DNA from: Paraspadella gotoi
Taxonomy: Eukaryota > Chaetognatha
Direction: 5' to 3'
Length of the DNA: 64,000 nt
NCBI GenBank assembly: GCA_051294375.1
Contig: CM119264.1
Location: forward strand, 16,279,245 to 16,343,244
Shown piece after piece: positions 10,266 through 35,737 of the stretch. The first letter of the stretch is position 1, and every line of letters starts with the position of its first letter. The notes beneath the pieces were generated by a model. The model searched no databases, was not told the DNA's origin, and worked only from the letters and a program-made list of their open reading frames with translations. The position numbers were made by a program, and so were the translations under genes.

Positions 10266-13200
10266 GGAAGAGGTGAAGTTCGCGAAAGAGTCTCTGCCAG
10301 AAAAACCAAGAAGCGCAAAAAGATAAGAATTCCGCGAATCGTTAAAGGTAAAAAACTGGATCATTTTTCAAGCTGCATTTTCATACTACTGTTATTCTCA
10401 TACATTTTTATCTCTCCAAACGGGCCTAGGCAATTACAATTGCAATTGAAGGAAGCTAAAAATTTAGATATGGCTTCTCCTGATCAAGATCTTTTAAAAC
10501 GCCTGGGATATTGTGTTCCCCCTCTGAGCCAATGGTATTGGCTAAACAATGGTGGACGTGAGGCGGTGTGAATATACCGCCACATTTCATTTAATTCATC
10601 TCATTCAATTCATTTTAATCAATAAATTTCATTCAATTCATTTTGTTCATTTCATTAATTTCATTTTGTTCATTCATCGCATCAATAATTAGTTGTCATC
10701 GTATCAATAATTTGTTATCATTGCATCAATAATTCGTTATCATCCCATCAAACAACCATTCATAATCATCGCATCAATCATTCATTTTTTTCAGAAAAAA
10801 TATTAAGCGATGGATCATTGTGCTTTTAAGATTTTTTCATAAATTTTCTTTTTTCTTTTTTTTCATCTGGCGAGATCACTAAATTTTACAAAAAAATTTA
10901 ATATGAATTGTCTGAAATCTCACCAACAATTGAGAAATAGTTTGTTTAGTAAATAATTTATTAAAATAAATTTGTTATTGAATTTAAGTAATTTTTTTTG
11001 TTCAGAATTACAAACCATAAGCTCCGAAGCACGCGTGACTTACCTCCAGAAAAAACGTCATCTGTGGGAGTCTCACCGTCTGCTGCATCACGTCGACATA
11101 CCACGGGAAAGCTGGAAACGTCTTCGTCGCCTGGAAATGGATCTTCGTAGAGAGGTGGGCCGCCTGTTCAAACAGTGGCTCCGTCTAATGCAGGTCAAAA
11201 GGAGATTGTCGGAAAAGCTCCTCACGGAATCTTTCGACCGGACGCCGCAACGTTATGACCCCCCGTACTACGGTCAAGCCTCGAGCCACTTGATGCTCAA
11301 GGGTGCGACGCTGTCCTGTCACCCGGGAACGATCCAGCGAGCGCTCGACCACTATGAAGCGCTGGAGAGCGTGCCGAGTCGCGTGTTGCTCGACGAGGCG
11401 GCCTTCGCGATGGCGGCGCTGCCATTGGCGGAGCGCGCGACGGAGCTGCTGGCGGCGATCAAGACGTGGGATTCGGGAACCATCGAGGCGGCGCTGAAAT
11501 CGATGGCGGAAGCGACGGATCGAAACGGTGTCGAAATTCACCACACTCTCTGCGAATACTCGCCGCTGGCGCTGATGGCGGAGAGAATCCTCTGCGAAAA
11601 CTGTTGCAATCCCTTCAAGGTCAAGCTGGCTAAGAACGAGACGGAGATTGCCGTGCACAACTACAACCAGAGCGCGACGGCTTTGCACGTCGCCGTCAGC
11701 AGAAACCTCTCTGTCTTCGAGGACACAGGGATCCGACTGAGGTTGATGTCGTTGATGTTGTTTTTGTTCTTTATGCTTTATCTGCCGGTAGGTTCGCTTC
11801 ATATTTTAATTTTTTTTTCTTTTTGAATTTAAACTTTTTTTGATTAAAAAAAAAAAGAGCTACAGTGTGTCCCAATGGTACTGTCTGTTAAGAAAAGCTT
11901 ACTGCTCCTATACCAGATCGAAAAACGTTAATTCATTATAATGAATATGCGCACAAGTATAGATCATTTTATAGGATACCTAAATTTTAAAAATTGAATT
12001 AAGCAAACTCCTGTAGTTATTACATAAAGCAATTAGTAAAATTTTTTTCAGTTATTTTTTTAAAAAATATTTATAAAATATTTTTTATAATATTTATTAA
12101 ATGTTTTAAATCTTTTTTTAGATGCAGGACAGTAAGAAACTACCTCATATTTTTAGCTCCAGAGCTTTTATAATACAGTAATCATTATTTTTAAAATTAT
12201 CTACTTACCTTGTTTATATTATTTTAATTGATTTAATAATAAGTTATTGAATAAATAGCAACCATTTTGTTCTGGCTCAATGATTCAATCGCTCACAACT
12301 TCAAATAATACAATTTAAATATCAAATTAATTAGTATATTTTTATCAATTTTTGTATTTTATTAATATTTGTTTATTTTTTTATTAATGCATTTATTCTA
12401 TACAAATTTAAATTTAAATAATTTATATCTATTTAAAATATTTTTTACGTCATTTTTTTAATAAATTTTATTTTAAAGTAAAAAAAAAATTGTTAAATTA
12501 AAAAAGTTATAAATTATGACTCATTTAAATTGAGTGTTCTGCAAATAAACCCAACTGTTGCCATAACGTTTTCGTTTTTAGTTTTTGTTTGTTTGTTTGT
12601 TTGTTTAGACAAAAACAGATTAATAGAGCCGTCGGTATTTTGATCAACAGATCTTCTTCGTTGACGACGGACATTCCCCCGCGACACGAGTCCCTGGAGA
12701 TCGAGGCGTCGACGCTGCACGAGATTCCGTCGGCGACCGACGCCGACAAGATCTTGCTCAAAGCCGAAGCCAAGGAAACGGCGCCACCGCCGATGGAACC
12801 GTCTTCGATCGTGGCGTCGGCGAGCGCCGACAAGGCCGCGCCATCGTCGTCATCCATCGGAGAGAGGATAAAGGGGGCGTTGAAGGTATCAGTGGTGGTG
12901 ATTGAAGGGCAAAGATGAAAGGGGCATTATAAATCATGTGCGTGTGTAATAACGTTTACTCCTCCGCCCCTGGCCTTGCACTCCCTCGAACACTTAGCGT
13001 CTACCCATCTTCCCGGCGTCTTTGATGGCGGATCCTCCTTGTGAACTGGGTGCTGTGGCGGCGGCGTCGTCGGCGGAGATGGGCGCCGCCGCCGCGCAGA
13101 CGAAGGTGACGGAGTTGAGCGAACAGGAGAAACTCCGGATTGAGATCGACCGGGTTAAGCGGGCGCTCAGGGTTATGGATATGAAGGAGCTCCTGGAAAT

Positions 13201-13760
13201 CAGGAGCTATCCTCGACCCCCAGCTGGTCTTGAACCGCTCCTCAGGGCCAACCTCATCATCATGGGCAATGCCGAGTCCGAGTTGAAGACCTGGGCCGAT
13301 ATCAGGAAGAAGATTACCAAGTTGTGTGAGTTATTATATTTGAATGATCTGTGATTGATTGGATGATTGATTAATTTTTATATATTTGTTTCATAAAATG
13401 GGCGATTTTTTTTCCAGCCGAATGGAGAGATGGCATGATACACTTCGACACAGAGTCTCAAATGACTGCAAAAAATGCGACGCTCGCCAAAAAGTAAAAT
13501 CGGAAACGAAAAATTATGTAGAAAAATTACAAACGAATTATTTATTATTGAGATGTTAAAATTTGTTAAAGTTTGCCGCAAAACACCTTTTGTGATCCGG
13601 TAATCTCCGATTTCGCAGGCATCTCGCAGAACTGTCGGCGCAGGGCGTGAAGCGCCTCTCCCACGCCGCAACCGTCCTCTTCGAATGGTGCACCGTCGTC
13701 CTTCAGGAATACGATCTCATTGAAAAAATCAAAAAGAAATATGCGGCGGCGAAAAAATGA
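10266..13760 (+). CDS. Dynein heavy-chain stalk-like (MT domain) protein, 5' end missing
   Basis: Six exons join with matching phases: 10266-10347, 11006-11741, 12609-12885, 12998-13325, 13418-13493 and 13619-13760 (TGA). Together they give 1641 nt, 546 codons plus stop. The first is an internal exon, so the start is upstream. The N-terminal half is basic and helical (KTKKRKKIRIP, WKRLRRLEMDLRREVGRL) with no family I recognise. A disordered Ala/Ser/Pro linker follows. The last ~180 residues resemble the dynein stalk: a coiled-coil-like segment, LLEIRSYPRPPAGL (compare the EI+S+P+PP motif), TWADIRKKITKL, then HAATVLFEWCTVVLQEYD. No AAA ATPase modules are seen and the protein stops about 15 residues after the stalk-like region. 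It may bind microtubules or be axonemal; that is inference. Confidence 0.7.
10498..10586 (-). repeat. Short dispersed repeat copy in an intron
   Basis: Read on the minus strand this resembles 14039-14130: TGTGGCGGTATATTCACACC, ACGTCCACCAT, then GGGGGAACA. It lies in the intron between the first two exons of the stalk-like gene, in inverted orientation to the second copy about 3.5 kb away. The transposon family was not identified. Confidence 0.7.
11742..12608 (+). other. Large AT-rich intron of the stalk-like gene
   Basis: This 867-bp intron has donor GTTGAT after CTGAG and a T-rich acceptor built on repeated TTTG ending TTTAG. The phases of the flanking exons match (phase 2). An alternative acceptor at about 12651 (CAACAG) has the same phase and would drop 14 residues. 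Nothing else is seen inside. Confidence 0.55.
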
Positions 13761-14038
13761 TAAACGGGCCAAAAGACGAAAGACAAAAAGGCTGTACAAA
13801 GATTATGTCCAAATGATTTATAATCGTTATTTGTTTTTTTTCTGTTTTCGAAAGTTTGTGTTAACAAAAGAGGTGAAATATAATTTCTATAAATGTTTTT
13901 TACATAATTCACATTGTTCGTCAGCCTCCCAAGTGACGATGTGCTGAGGCTAAGCTTAGATGAAATATTAGCCATTACATACACGTACTATGTACATTGG
14001 ACAAATGTGGTAACTGATCATTTGGAAAAAAAATATAT

Positions 14039-14397
14039 TGTGGCGGTATATTGACACCGCTTCACGTCCACCATCCTTCAGCCAAATCCAGTTGCGTCAG
14101 AAGGGGGAACATACAATCTCCTAGGTCGTTGTGATACATCCACAGTCCTATACGACTTCCTGCTTCCTGCGTGTGGGCAAAATTGCGATGATCCATTTGT
14201 CCTTATGGGTATATCTCGTGGCGCCAGTGACTGGAGTAGTTTGTCCTCACTGTTAGGTGTCAGAAGCTCCCCAAAGCCAACAGTGAGATGCCCCATTCCG
14301 ATGGGCATTACAGGCAACTCGGCTGTTTCCATAATATAATCATTAATCAATGATAGGGGACTGCGTTTCTCGTTTGCTGTCTCGTGGATTACCATTA
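14039..14397 (-). repeat. Dispersed repeat with a ~105-codon open frame
   Basis: The first ~90 bp match the repeat at 10498-10586 in inverse orientation. A minus-strand frame (14078-14395) encodes an unrecognised ~105-residue peptide beginning MVIHETANEKRSPLSL; its C-terminal part (RPRRLYVPPSDATG) lies in the shared repeat. This suggests a fragment of a mobile-element ORF rather than a host gene. The family is unknown. Confidence 0.5.
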
Positions 14398-14770
14398 CTT
14401 TTATATTCTCGGGTTTGATCGAAATAGAATTATCCTAGCTGTGCCTTACTTTTTATCATTAAACCAAAACAATTTTATGAACTTAAATAAATTTAATCGG
14501 ACGATGAGATGAAGGGATCAGAACCATTTCGATTTGTATGCACCAGTACAGGAATGTCATCAACGAACATGCAATTGTAGGTTTGTGTCAACGTATTTTA
14601 ATCAGAACAAGGTTTCGCGATGTTTTTTTAAAGACATGTTTGGTTTTTTTTTCGATACAGTAAAACTTTATACGAAAAAAAAAAAAATCAAAAATTAAAC
14701 AAATATAAAAAAATTTAAAAAAATCTCGGCTACAAACTACGACGCTGGGTGGGAGTCTCCCGCGTTTCGT

Positions 14771-17097
<2,327 letters not shown>

Positions 17098-17230
17098 CTT
17101 GGCTGGTTGTTGTTGTTGTTGTCTTCAAACGACGACAAAAAAGAAAGAGGCGAGATTCGCTGTCGGATCAAGAGATGCGTCGAACTCCTGAGCTTAGATT
17201 CCGCTTATCGCATCCACGGCCGACGCCTCG

Positions 17231-17314
17231 CTTTTATAGGGGTCCGACTCCACGCGCGCGATCGAAGAGGGGAACGCGTTATCTCGAGTTTGTGTGGGAG
17301 GGGAAAGTCACGTG
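17231..17314 (-). promoter_or_regulatory. Actin promoter: TATA box and upstream E-box
   Basis: On the minus strand CCTATAAAAG (17231-17240) is a good TATA box about 135 bp upstream of the actin ATG, leaving a 5' UTR of roughly 100 bp that ends in a CAA run before the start codon. A palindromic CACGTG E-box lies upstream at 17309-17314. I see no perfect CArG box, the usual SRF site of actin promoters; CATAATATGG at about 17543 is a one-mismatch candidate. Confidence 0.6.
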
Positions 17315-17669
17315 ACTATCGAAGTAAAGTGGAGAGCCTGACTCGCTCCATCGCCTCCTCGCATTTTCTCCTTCTCCTCTCTCCCCCTGACATCCATGGA
17401 AATGCCCCTCGGAAATCTCTCGACGGGGGAAGATGCAGCCGCTCCATATCTCCCCTTCTTTTTTTTTAATGGGGAATGGGGATGATGTAGATGTGGATGA
17501 TGATAATCATGAAGATGATGCCGAGGATGGAGATAAACGGGAACATAATATGGGGTGAGCGAGACTGGAGCCAGTCTTAGCCTTCAGCACCCTTCATCAT
17601 TACTTTCTTTTTTTTTCTTTCAATCTTTATTTCTCTTTTCTTCTTTTTTTTTTTTCTCACTTCGTTTGC

Positions 17670-17670
17670 T

Positions 17671-17766
<96 letters not shown>

Positions 17767-17767
17767 T
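17670..17767. repeat. (CTTT)n microsatellite
   Basis: About 24 uninterrupted TTTC units, embedded in a longer pyrimidine-rich region upstream of the actin promoter. Confidence 0.95.
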
Positions 17768-17769
17768 TT

Positions 17770-19844
17770 CTTTATCGTTCTCAAGGTGATGTCGCTTTCC
17801 TTGGCTATCACTTTCTCGATTCTCATCCTATGAACTTCAAATTTCTTCTTCCTTTCAATCTCTTTTTCTTTCTATATTTCTACCTACGTCTTCTAGTCTC
17901 TCTGCTTTTCTAGTTCTCTGATCTCTTTTTTCTGTCTTTTTAAATTTTTTTTATTTCTGAGTTGATTTCCACTCTGTCTTCATTTATCGGTCTTAGCTTA
18001 TCTTACTTTCATACCAGAGAGGTTAGAGTTTTCGGCTTCTAAATTTGAAACCCCCAAAAAATCAAGAACCCAACTCTCACCTTCTCTCTCTTTCGCTCAC
18101 TTCATATCAATAAACAAAAATCGAAGGCAAGTAGAATAAAAAACTCATTAATATAAACTAAAACTTATAATTATAAAATATGCGAAAATCGTTTTCCACT
18201 ATGAAGAAGAGTTTCGTATTAATGCGTTTTTTATCTATCTTTGCGTTCTTAATCGGAAAAAAGATAATATTATCGTACGAGACAGTAACTCAAGTTTCTC
18301 TATGCCCCTTTTCTATTTATAATCTCCTCGTTTTTCCCCCTCTCCTTCACTCCTTCTCTTTTCTCTCTCTCTCTTTCCTTTACTCCTTTAATCTTTCAAC
18401 TTTTACTTCTATTTCCTTTCCACTACACCCCGGCCCCTTTTGGTAGAAACCCTCCCCAATCCCCAGTCCCCAGTCCCCAGTCCCTTCCTACTCTTTCGCC
18501 AACTCGTTTCAACTTTCAACTTCTCTCGTATTTTCGTTCGCTTTTTCCTCGAAATCCTTCAGGTGTTTCAAACTGTCGATGCTTCGTTTTCGTCTCCTTA
18601 AAAGTACATACTGGGGTTCGAATCTGGGGCCACGTGATCCTTCGCTCATGTTCGTGGATTTTTAAAAAGCCTCGATGGAGAAAGTAAGAAGAGGGTTGAT
18701 TTTGTTAAGGAGGTGTGGCGGGGGGTTCATTTTTTCGGGAAGGCGTCGGGTTACAAGCTTTAGACGACCTAAGTATAATTCTCCATTTGGTTTTAAATAC
18801 TTGTCTTTTTGTTTAATTTCGAAATTTCTTATAATTGAAACTAAAACAAAGAAAGTGTTGTATTTTCAGATTCATAAACTATTATTTTCAGGTTATCTTT
18901 ATTTTGTTTAAAACCTCTCTATTTAGATTCATAGTTAAGTACAATCACTAAACTCGGGGTCTTTTGTTTTCACGCCGAATAACTTTCTCTCTCACCTTCA
19001 CAGCTAAGCATCTTACTTACTTCCTAGCCGGTAAAACTTCAATACCCTAAACTGCCACACATCGTACACCCCATGATCCTACACCCTACACCCCGTTCTT
19101 CAAACTCCACCATCAACAAACAGTCGGATTTTCCAACATCTCTCACCTTTTCGAAAGAAAGAGCGAATCTCGATCGAGTTTTGACCAAATTTGAGCCTAA
19201 AAATTACGAAGCCTTTGGCGTGAACGTGGGTTCGGTGTGAAGATAGTCGGGAAAACTTAAAGGGGGGGGGAAGGGGTTGAGATTCTTACTGAGTGGCGGG
19301 AGATAACGAGCAAAAAAAAAAAAAAAAAAGCCGGGGCATTTAACTTGATAGTTTGTCTGCGGACTGCACATAAAACTCAACATCAGTTACCATTTCTTAT
19401 AGTATAATTTTTATTCATTTAATTATCGTATTGATAATATATTTAAAGCTTTGCTCATTTGTTCCCGACATTCAACCAAGTAATCACAAACCATCGGCCG
19501 AGAAGGGAAGAGAATGAAAAATAAGGTTGAAAGAAACACCATCTGTTGAGAATTAAGCTACGAGTCGGAAAAATTGCAGGAGCTTAACAACGTTTTTAAA
19601 ACTGTTTTCTAAACGAAGCGCGCTTTTTATTCGCGATGAGAAACAGAATAAGAAATGTTTTATCGTTAATTCATTCGAGTTTATGGCTTTTGACGACAAC
19701 CAGGTCGTTGTTGTTGCTGTCATCGTCGCCTCTAGGAAATTTCAAACTGTTCATATGTTCAAAACAGTGTTACTTTTAATATGATTATGAAATAGCTTAC
19801 TATTTCGCGATTTGTGAGGTATGTATGGTAAACACGAAGGCCTT

Positions 19845-19880
<36 letters not shown>

Positions 19881-21224
19881 CTCTCTGCTCTCTCTCTCCT
19901 GCTCTCTCTCTCTCTCACTTTTCTTTCTCCCTTTCTGTTTGTGTACGTACGAGGCGCAGGGCATTGCCGCCGAAAGAGGTCACCGTCAGGGGTCTCTTCA
20001 GTTTCCATTAACTCATTTCCTTTCCTCTCTCCCATACGGACAAGTTTTTTCCCTCTAAATTTGTGGGTAAAAATCGTTCGGCACCATTTTTTTTTATTTC
20101 ATAAAGATCCAAGATAACATTATATATTACATAACCTTCGAGTAAAGAATTTCATTCAAGGACACTCGATCTTCACGAGATTTTATTTCCGCCTGACTTT
20201 TCTCTTTTTTTATATTCACGCATATCTTTTTGCTTTCAAATTCTTTTATATCTTTTTCCCCTTTTCTTCTTTTATTTATATCCAATCATTTTACACTCTC
20301 TTTTATTTTTTTCGCCTTCAGCTCCTTTCTTATATCCATTATCTTCTTTTCTCTACATTTCCCTCCCGATCCTTTTTTCCATCTTCTCTTTCTTTTTCTT
20401 CTTTTCAATTCTGCACTCAGCTCCTAAAGGAGGTTTTGTCAAAATGCTCTCGAGGATTTTTATTTTCCGACCGGGGACCAATTTTCTGCCTGTAAACGGC
20501 TCCGTCATCGTCGTAGTCATCATCGTCGTCGTTTTTCCCTTTTTCCGCTACGTTTTCTTTGTTGTCGTCGTCGTCGTCGTCGTCGTCAGCGCCGCCCACG
20601 AATACTGCTTTTCGAAGTTAGTGCTATTGCCGGAATTATCTTTGATACGAAGTCTGTTGTTGGCATAAAAATGCAGCATAAACAAATCATATGAATAAAA
20701 ATTCGTCAGGATTCGCTCGAGAATTCTTTTTCTTTTCTAGACAGAATTCTAGACAAAGGGGTATGTTCCTTTTTCACCGTCTTCCACTTTACCATATTTT
20801 GTCCTTCAAGCAAACGTTACCGCATAATTGTAATTACGTACAGGGAAAAAACTTAAAATTTAAGAAATGAGTACCAGAATTAAACTGGACCGAAATAATT
20901 TATAAACTATAAAAACTTCTTATCTCAAACAAAGTAATGGAAAAGAATAGTGTTGAAATAAATTTTTTTATTTCTTCAACATTAATGAAATTAAATTTAT
21001 TTAATTAAAAAAACTTCATCAAATTTAATTGACTTCCAGAAGGAAAATGAATGAAGACACGCTAGAAAATATTTTTCGTGCACTCTTGAAAATAAGTTGT
21101 TTCGACAAAACCAACAAAAGAAACCACCAACGTTGTTAACTCATTCTTGCGTGGTACATACGGTTTTATTAAAGGAAGTCAAAAAATGTGAAATAAAAAA
21201 AACGCAGGTTTCATCTGATAGACG

Positions 21225-21323
<99 letters not shown>

Positions 21324-24300
21324 AAGAGAGAGAGAGAGTTAAAAACAATGGAAAAGGAGAGCTTTGTCGTTTTCATTTAAACTCTAAAACCGCTCGACGG
21401 AGGAAAGCGGGAGTTTGAAGTAATTAGCTAATTAGGTCAGGATGAGGTTTTTTCCTTGGTCCGCGAGATTTTTTTCTCTCGTTTTTTTTTTTATGCCTGT
21501 ACGAAGTATGTATTATAAATTATAATTAGGTCTTTCTTTGTTTGTCTTTGGCTTTGACCAAGGAACGCTCGTTAAAAAACAACGGACAAGTTTAAATTAA
21601 AAATAGGAAACCGTCATACTCTATATTCAATTTTTTCTACATCAAAAATTGAAATTGACAAATTCGTTTTGCATAGACCAATCAGAAATAATTAAAAACT
21701 CTCCGTTGAGGAGACTACATCATGGGAAATTATCTCAATTTTCTCACTCAATCACGACAGCGTAACGCGTTTTAACTCGAACGGGATGTCATTCCTTTTT
21801 TATTTTTCAAAGAATCAAAAAGGTTTGGAAGAGTTGTAGTCAAATTTTAGTAGAATCACTAGAACGGTCAACATCTCCTATTTGTAACTTGTTTAATAAA
21901 AAAAATTGTTAGTATTCTAATTAGTTTTAATTGATTATCGTTAAGCATTAACCCCTTTTCCTTTTACGCAGATCTCGTGATATTATTGTAATTATCAGTG
22001 TCGGGGTTTCAAGAGGTTTTTATCGTTTTAATCCATTTAAGATGCTTTTAGTCGTTTTATATTAAGCACGCTCTGGATCACTTGATTGGTGCCAAACAAA
22101 TGGTGATGCTCATGGCCGGCCCTATATTTGCTGCGGGTGATGAACCTTTATATCAAAACTGTCTTTAAATCACTGACAAACATTAAGCGGATCCATGCCG
22201 TACAAACATTACCGCTCATCACTGGTGCATCGGCGGGGAAACGCTTTCGAAATCGGGCCGCTTTCCTTCAAGTCTTTATCGATTCTGGTGGCAACAACAA
22301 CGACAGCCAAAGTAGGGCTCTTGCTGTCGTTTGTCTTCTTCTCCGAATCGAGTTAGGGTTTCGCCGACTCTCTCGACCCCAATTTTCTATTCCGTTAAAA
22401 AAAAGGCAATTTACAATTTAAAACGCCGCTATTTTTTCCCCGGAGGCGAAGGAAGGAAACGTTCGATCCCCAGCACCTCAATTTAATTTCCCATCGCTGA
22501 TTTTCCTCAAACGATGATACCGTACTCCTTTCGCTCAACCAATTTAAAAACTAATAAGAATAACTAATCCATTGTCCAAAAATAGACTGAAACCAACAAA
22601 AAGCACTATACGAGTATACGTGTTTGGCATGTCGTACACGTTGGTTCGAGTAAGAGGAGACTTTCCAACTTCTACCTCCCCAGTTCCACCCTTTCACAAA
22701 CCGGCCAATCCAATCGCCGCATTTCGACACTCCTCCGCACATAACGAAAGTTCTGCCAATGAGAGGCAGCGGAAAAGGGAAATTAAACCTTTTAAGTTTT
22801 TATTTTCCTTCACACGAAATATTCTTTTTTTATTTTTGGCCTTATTCTTGGCCTTATTCTTATTCCACCCAACATATTCGCTTCTTTACTCTTGCAAGCC
22901 AGCTTGAGCTTATTACTCCAGTTTGCGCAAAAATTTTATCCTTGTTCCGTTTGAATTAAAAATCATTACTACTATTGAATGAAAAATCACAACGTACCTA
23001 CCGTTCTACTATGCTCAGCAAAATGTTTCGGCAGAAAGATCTCTTCTTTTCCTTTTTTCTTTCTTCCTTTCAATCCTCCTTTTTCCTACGCCCCCCTCCT
23101 CTTTTCTCATTATGACTCGAGCTCCCCACCAGTTAAATTTAGACGATCCAATATTGCCTGCATAATGAATCGTTGATAAGAGACTCCGCGATATGAATTT
23201 TTCTCAATTTTCTCCCCGGAAAAAAAAAAGGAGAGGGAAATCTCAGAATTATTCACAATTATTCAAAATGTCTTTGTCGTGAGAAAATGAGATTGCCCTT
23301 TTTTTTTCCTCTCTCTCTTCCTTTGCTTTCAGACGAGATTTCTGTACCTCCAACGCAGATTAGCTTTTAATATCTAGATGAAACCTAGATGGAAAGAATA
23401 ATTGATAATTTTCTTCGTGTACGAGTTGTGTCATCTAGCGTCGAGATCCCGTCAGCTTTTTTTTTCTTTTTCTTGTTTTTTGTTTTCTTTTTGATGTCGC
23501 CGTCGAAACCGGATCCTTTCATCCTTCGACGCCCCCTTTCCCCTCAAGAAGCGCCTGTCTTGTCACGTGACAATACACACTTTGAGAAAAACAAATCCGT
23601 TTTTCTTTGAAATTTCATAAAAAAAAACACAAAAAAACCGTCGATTGAATCACTTTGCCCACTTCTCCAACTTCTATCGGTTTTACCGGTTTTGTTTCAA
23701 ATATGGGAATTCTCTGAAATCAGCCACGAATAAGTCGTCGTTGTCGTCGTCGTCGACATCGTCATCATCATCATCTTCGTTCCTTTAGCATCTTTTAATA
23801 GCATCTTCTTATCCCTCGGTAATGAAACGCCCCTTAATCTCCAAAACAAACGCTACTAAATTAAATCTATTTTGTTTTTCGAAGAATCGAATTCCCTAAT
23901 GGTTTGGGAATGACATCTTCGTTTAACTGGGGGTGTATTAAAGGAGTGGCATGGCGAGATAAACAGGAGGAGATAATATATACGAGACAATGGATTGAGA
24001 ACAATGACTGAATAAGTTGGGAATAAAATTAATGATCGATAATTCTTTGTCTCGTGGGGATCATAACGATTAACGAGGAAGATACGTGAAGATACGAGGG
24101 AATTCCGGTCCGCTGCGTTTGTGAAGAGAGAGAGAGAATTCCGGTTCTGAGGCTGTGACTCACTCTCAGTCAATCACCGGCGCTAGGATGAGACGTCTCC
24201 CCTCTTCAAACTTTAACTCGGAAGGAGAAAAAAAAAAGATTCATCTCGAAAACATCCTTTTAAAACTCGACTCCTCTTCAGTCTTCACACCTTCGAAGAA

Positions 24301-24585
24301 AAAAAGAGAAGTATAGTAACGACTTCGCTGACGTAAAGTTTTCTCTCCCCTTCACAGCCGCTGCCGACGCTGCCGCCTCACAGTCGAAGCGCCAGCGGCG
24401 GCAGAACTTTTCCGGCTGCTTCGACGAGGTCGTCCTATTTCGGGGGCGCGAGAAGTCGGTTCGAAGTGACGCCGAATTTAAAATCGGTAGGAAAAACTAC
24501 GCGACGTGAATATTCGACGTTAGATTAAAATTAAAGATTGAATCTCTTGAAAACGAAACACAGAATTAATCGATACTTACAATAT
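17770..24585. other. 6.8-kb intergenic region, no gene seen
   Basis: Mostly pyrimidine-rich or AT-rich sequence with short open frames that lack splice support. Landmarks are (CT)n at about 19848-19920, a (TCG)n-rich stretch at 20505-20590, (GA)n at 21229-21338, and GC-richer patches near 22240-22390 and 24350-24450. The patch near 24350-24450 (GCCGCTGCCGACGCTGCCGC) lies about 300 bp upstream of the MMP start codon and may be promoter-proximal. Confidence 0.5.
21229..21338. repeat. (GA)n microsatellite
   Basis: An almost pure GA tract of about 110 bp, slightly interrupted by AAAGAAAG near its end. Confidence 0.97.
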
Positions 24586-24720
<135 letters not shown>

Positions 24721-24741
24721 AAATCAATAAAAAAAGATAAA

Positions 24742-34208
<9,467 letters not shown>

Positions 34209-35215
34209 ATAGAGAAGCCAGAGTCGGAGAAGAGGGAAGAGGAAACGGCTGGAAGAAAAAGAAAAGGGAATGTTTAATATGCGATTTAATCATACAAAAC
34301 GTAACTGTTATTGTAATTTTATAATTCAGTATTTTGATTTCAACAGGTTTTAATGGCGTATAAAAATTCTCACTGAATGTAGTAGAATTTAAACTTTCCG
34401 ACTTTTTTCTTTTCTTTTCTATTCACTTATCTCTTCCGCACCCAATTATAAAAATAAAAAAAAACAAACAAACAAACTTTAAACATATAAGTTTATAAAA
34501 AAGCTGATTTCGCTTCTCAATCAGAGAAATTCCCTTCGTCTTTTCCCCCTCCAAGACAAACAAGGGCTCATTCGCACGGCTCCTTCGGCGCCATAAAAAG
34601 CGGCGCTAATGGCATCGGCGCTCTTCCGCTCAACGCCCCATTTCCGGCGCGCCCCCTGGAGAATCGCCAACTGGGAAGAGTTTATCTCACCTCTCTTTTC
34701 TTGAATCTGCCCGATCTCTTTTCTTTCTCTCTTCGTACTTTGTCCCGCGGATTCGGGGATTTCATTTTGGTGCGTCTTCCACTCTCTACTTCTCTATTTC
34801 TCTTTTTCTCGTCTCCGTCTCAAGTTTATTATTTTCTTCTATCCGCACTGTTTGTTTATTTTTTTGCTCTCACCTCTCTTCCATTGCCCACTTCTCTCCC
34901 CTCTATTTCCCCATTCCGCCGCTCACTTCTCTTTCCTCCATTCGAATGCATTCCTCCCTCATTTTCTCTCCCTCAATCTTCCATTTCCGCTTTCGCCTCC
35001 CGACTTCTCTTCTCTCTCTCCTCAGCCTTCGATGAACGTTTTCTTCGCGGGGAAGAGTCGGTTATTGGGACGTCGTCTCCGCCTTACCTTACCTTACCTT
35101 ACCTTACCTTAACTCGGACTCTATCTTCTCTTTCTTTCAGTCGTCTGTCCCCCAACATGGCGACATGTAGAAAGAAAGAAAGAAGGAAGGAAAGAAAGAA
35201 AGAAAGAAAGAAAAA

Positions 35216-35277
<62 letters not shown>

Positions 35278-35674
35278 CACTAGGATACCGGTGGAGCAAT
35301 AGCTGAACCTCTCCCTCTCTCTCTTTGTTTTTCGCCATCGACAAACGACAAGAAGACGCGACGTCATTGGAAGTCTGTCGACTAAGCGATTAAAGGATAA
35401 CTCGTCCTGTGGGATGACGAAAGAAAAACAAAGCAACATCGAGGCGGCGATCGAAGTGAGATCGGCAGGATGGGGTGTGGAAGGGAACTCGAGGGATTGA
35501 ACGGGTCTCGGGGTGGTCAGCCGGAGGAATAGGAATAGGAAGCGGGTGTCACGCTGGAAGCGAGAGTGAATGCGTGATTTATTTGTGGAGTTGGATTTTG
35601 CAACCGGTGAGTAGCGGGGGATACCCGAAAATTGCGGTTACATGGTAAGCTGGTTCCTTGCTATGAATTATCTT

Positions 35675-35737
<63 letters not shown>

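Noticed and set aside
21229-21338. Long open frames over (GA)n and (CT)n tracts (Arg-Glu or Ser-Leu repeats), here and at many other sites
   Set aside because: Dinucleotide tracts are open in all frames on both strands; no splice sites, start context or composition supports real genes.
35087-35112. Interstitial telomere repeat (TTACC)n
   Set aside because: Five short units of a 5-mer do not match animal telomere repeats (TTAGGG or TTAGG) and sit among other simple repeats.
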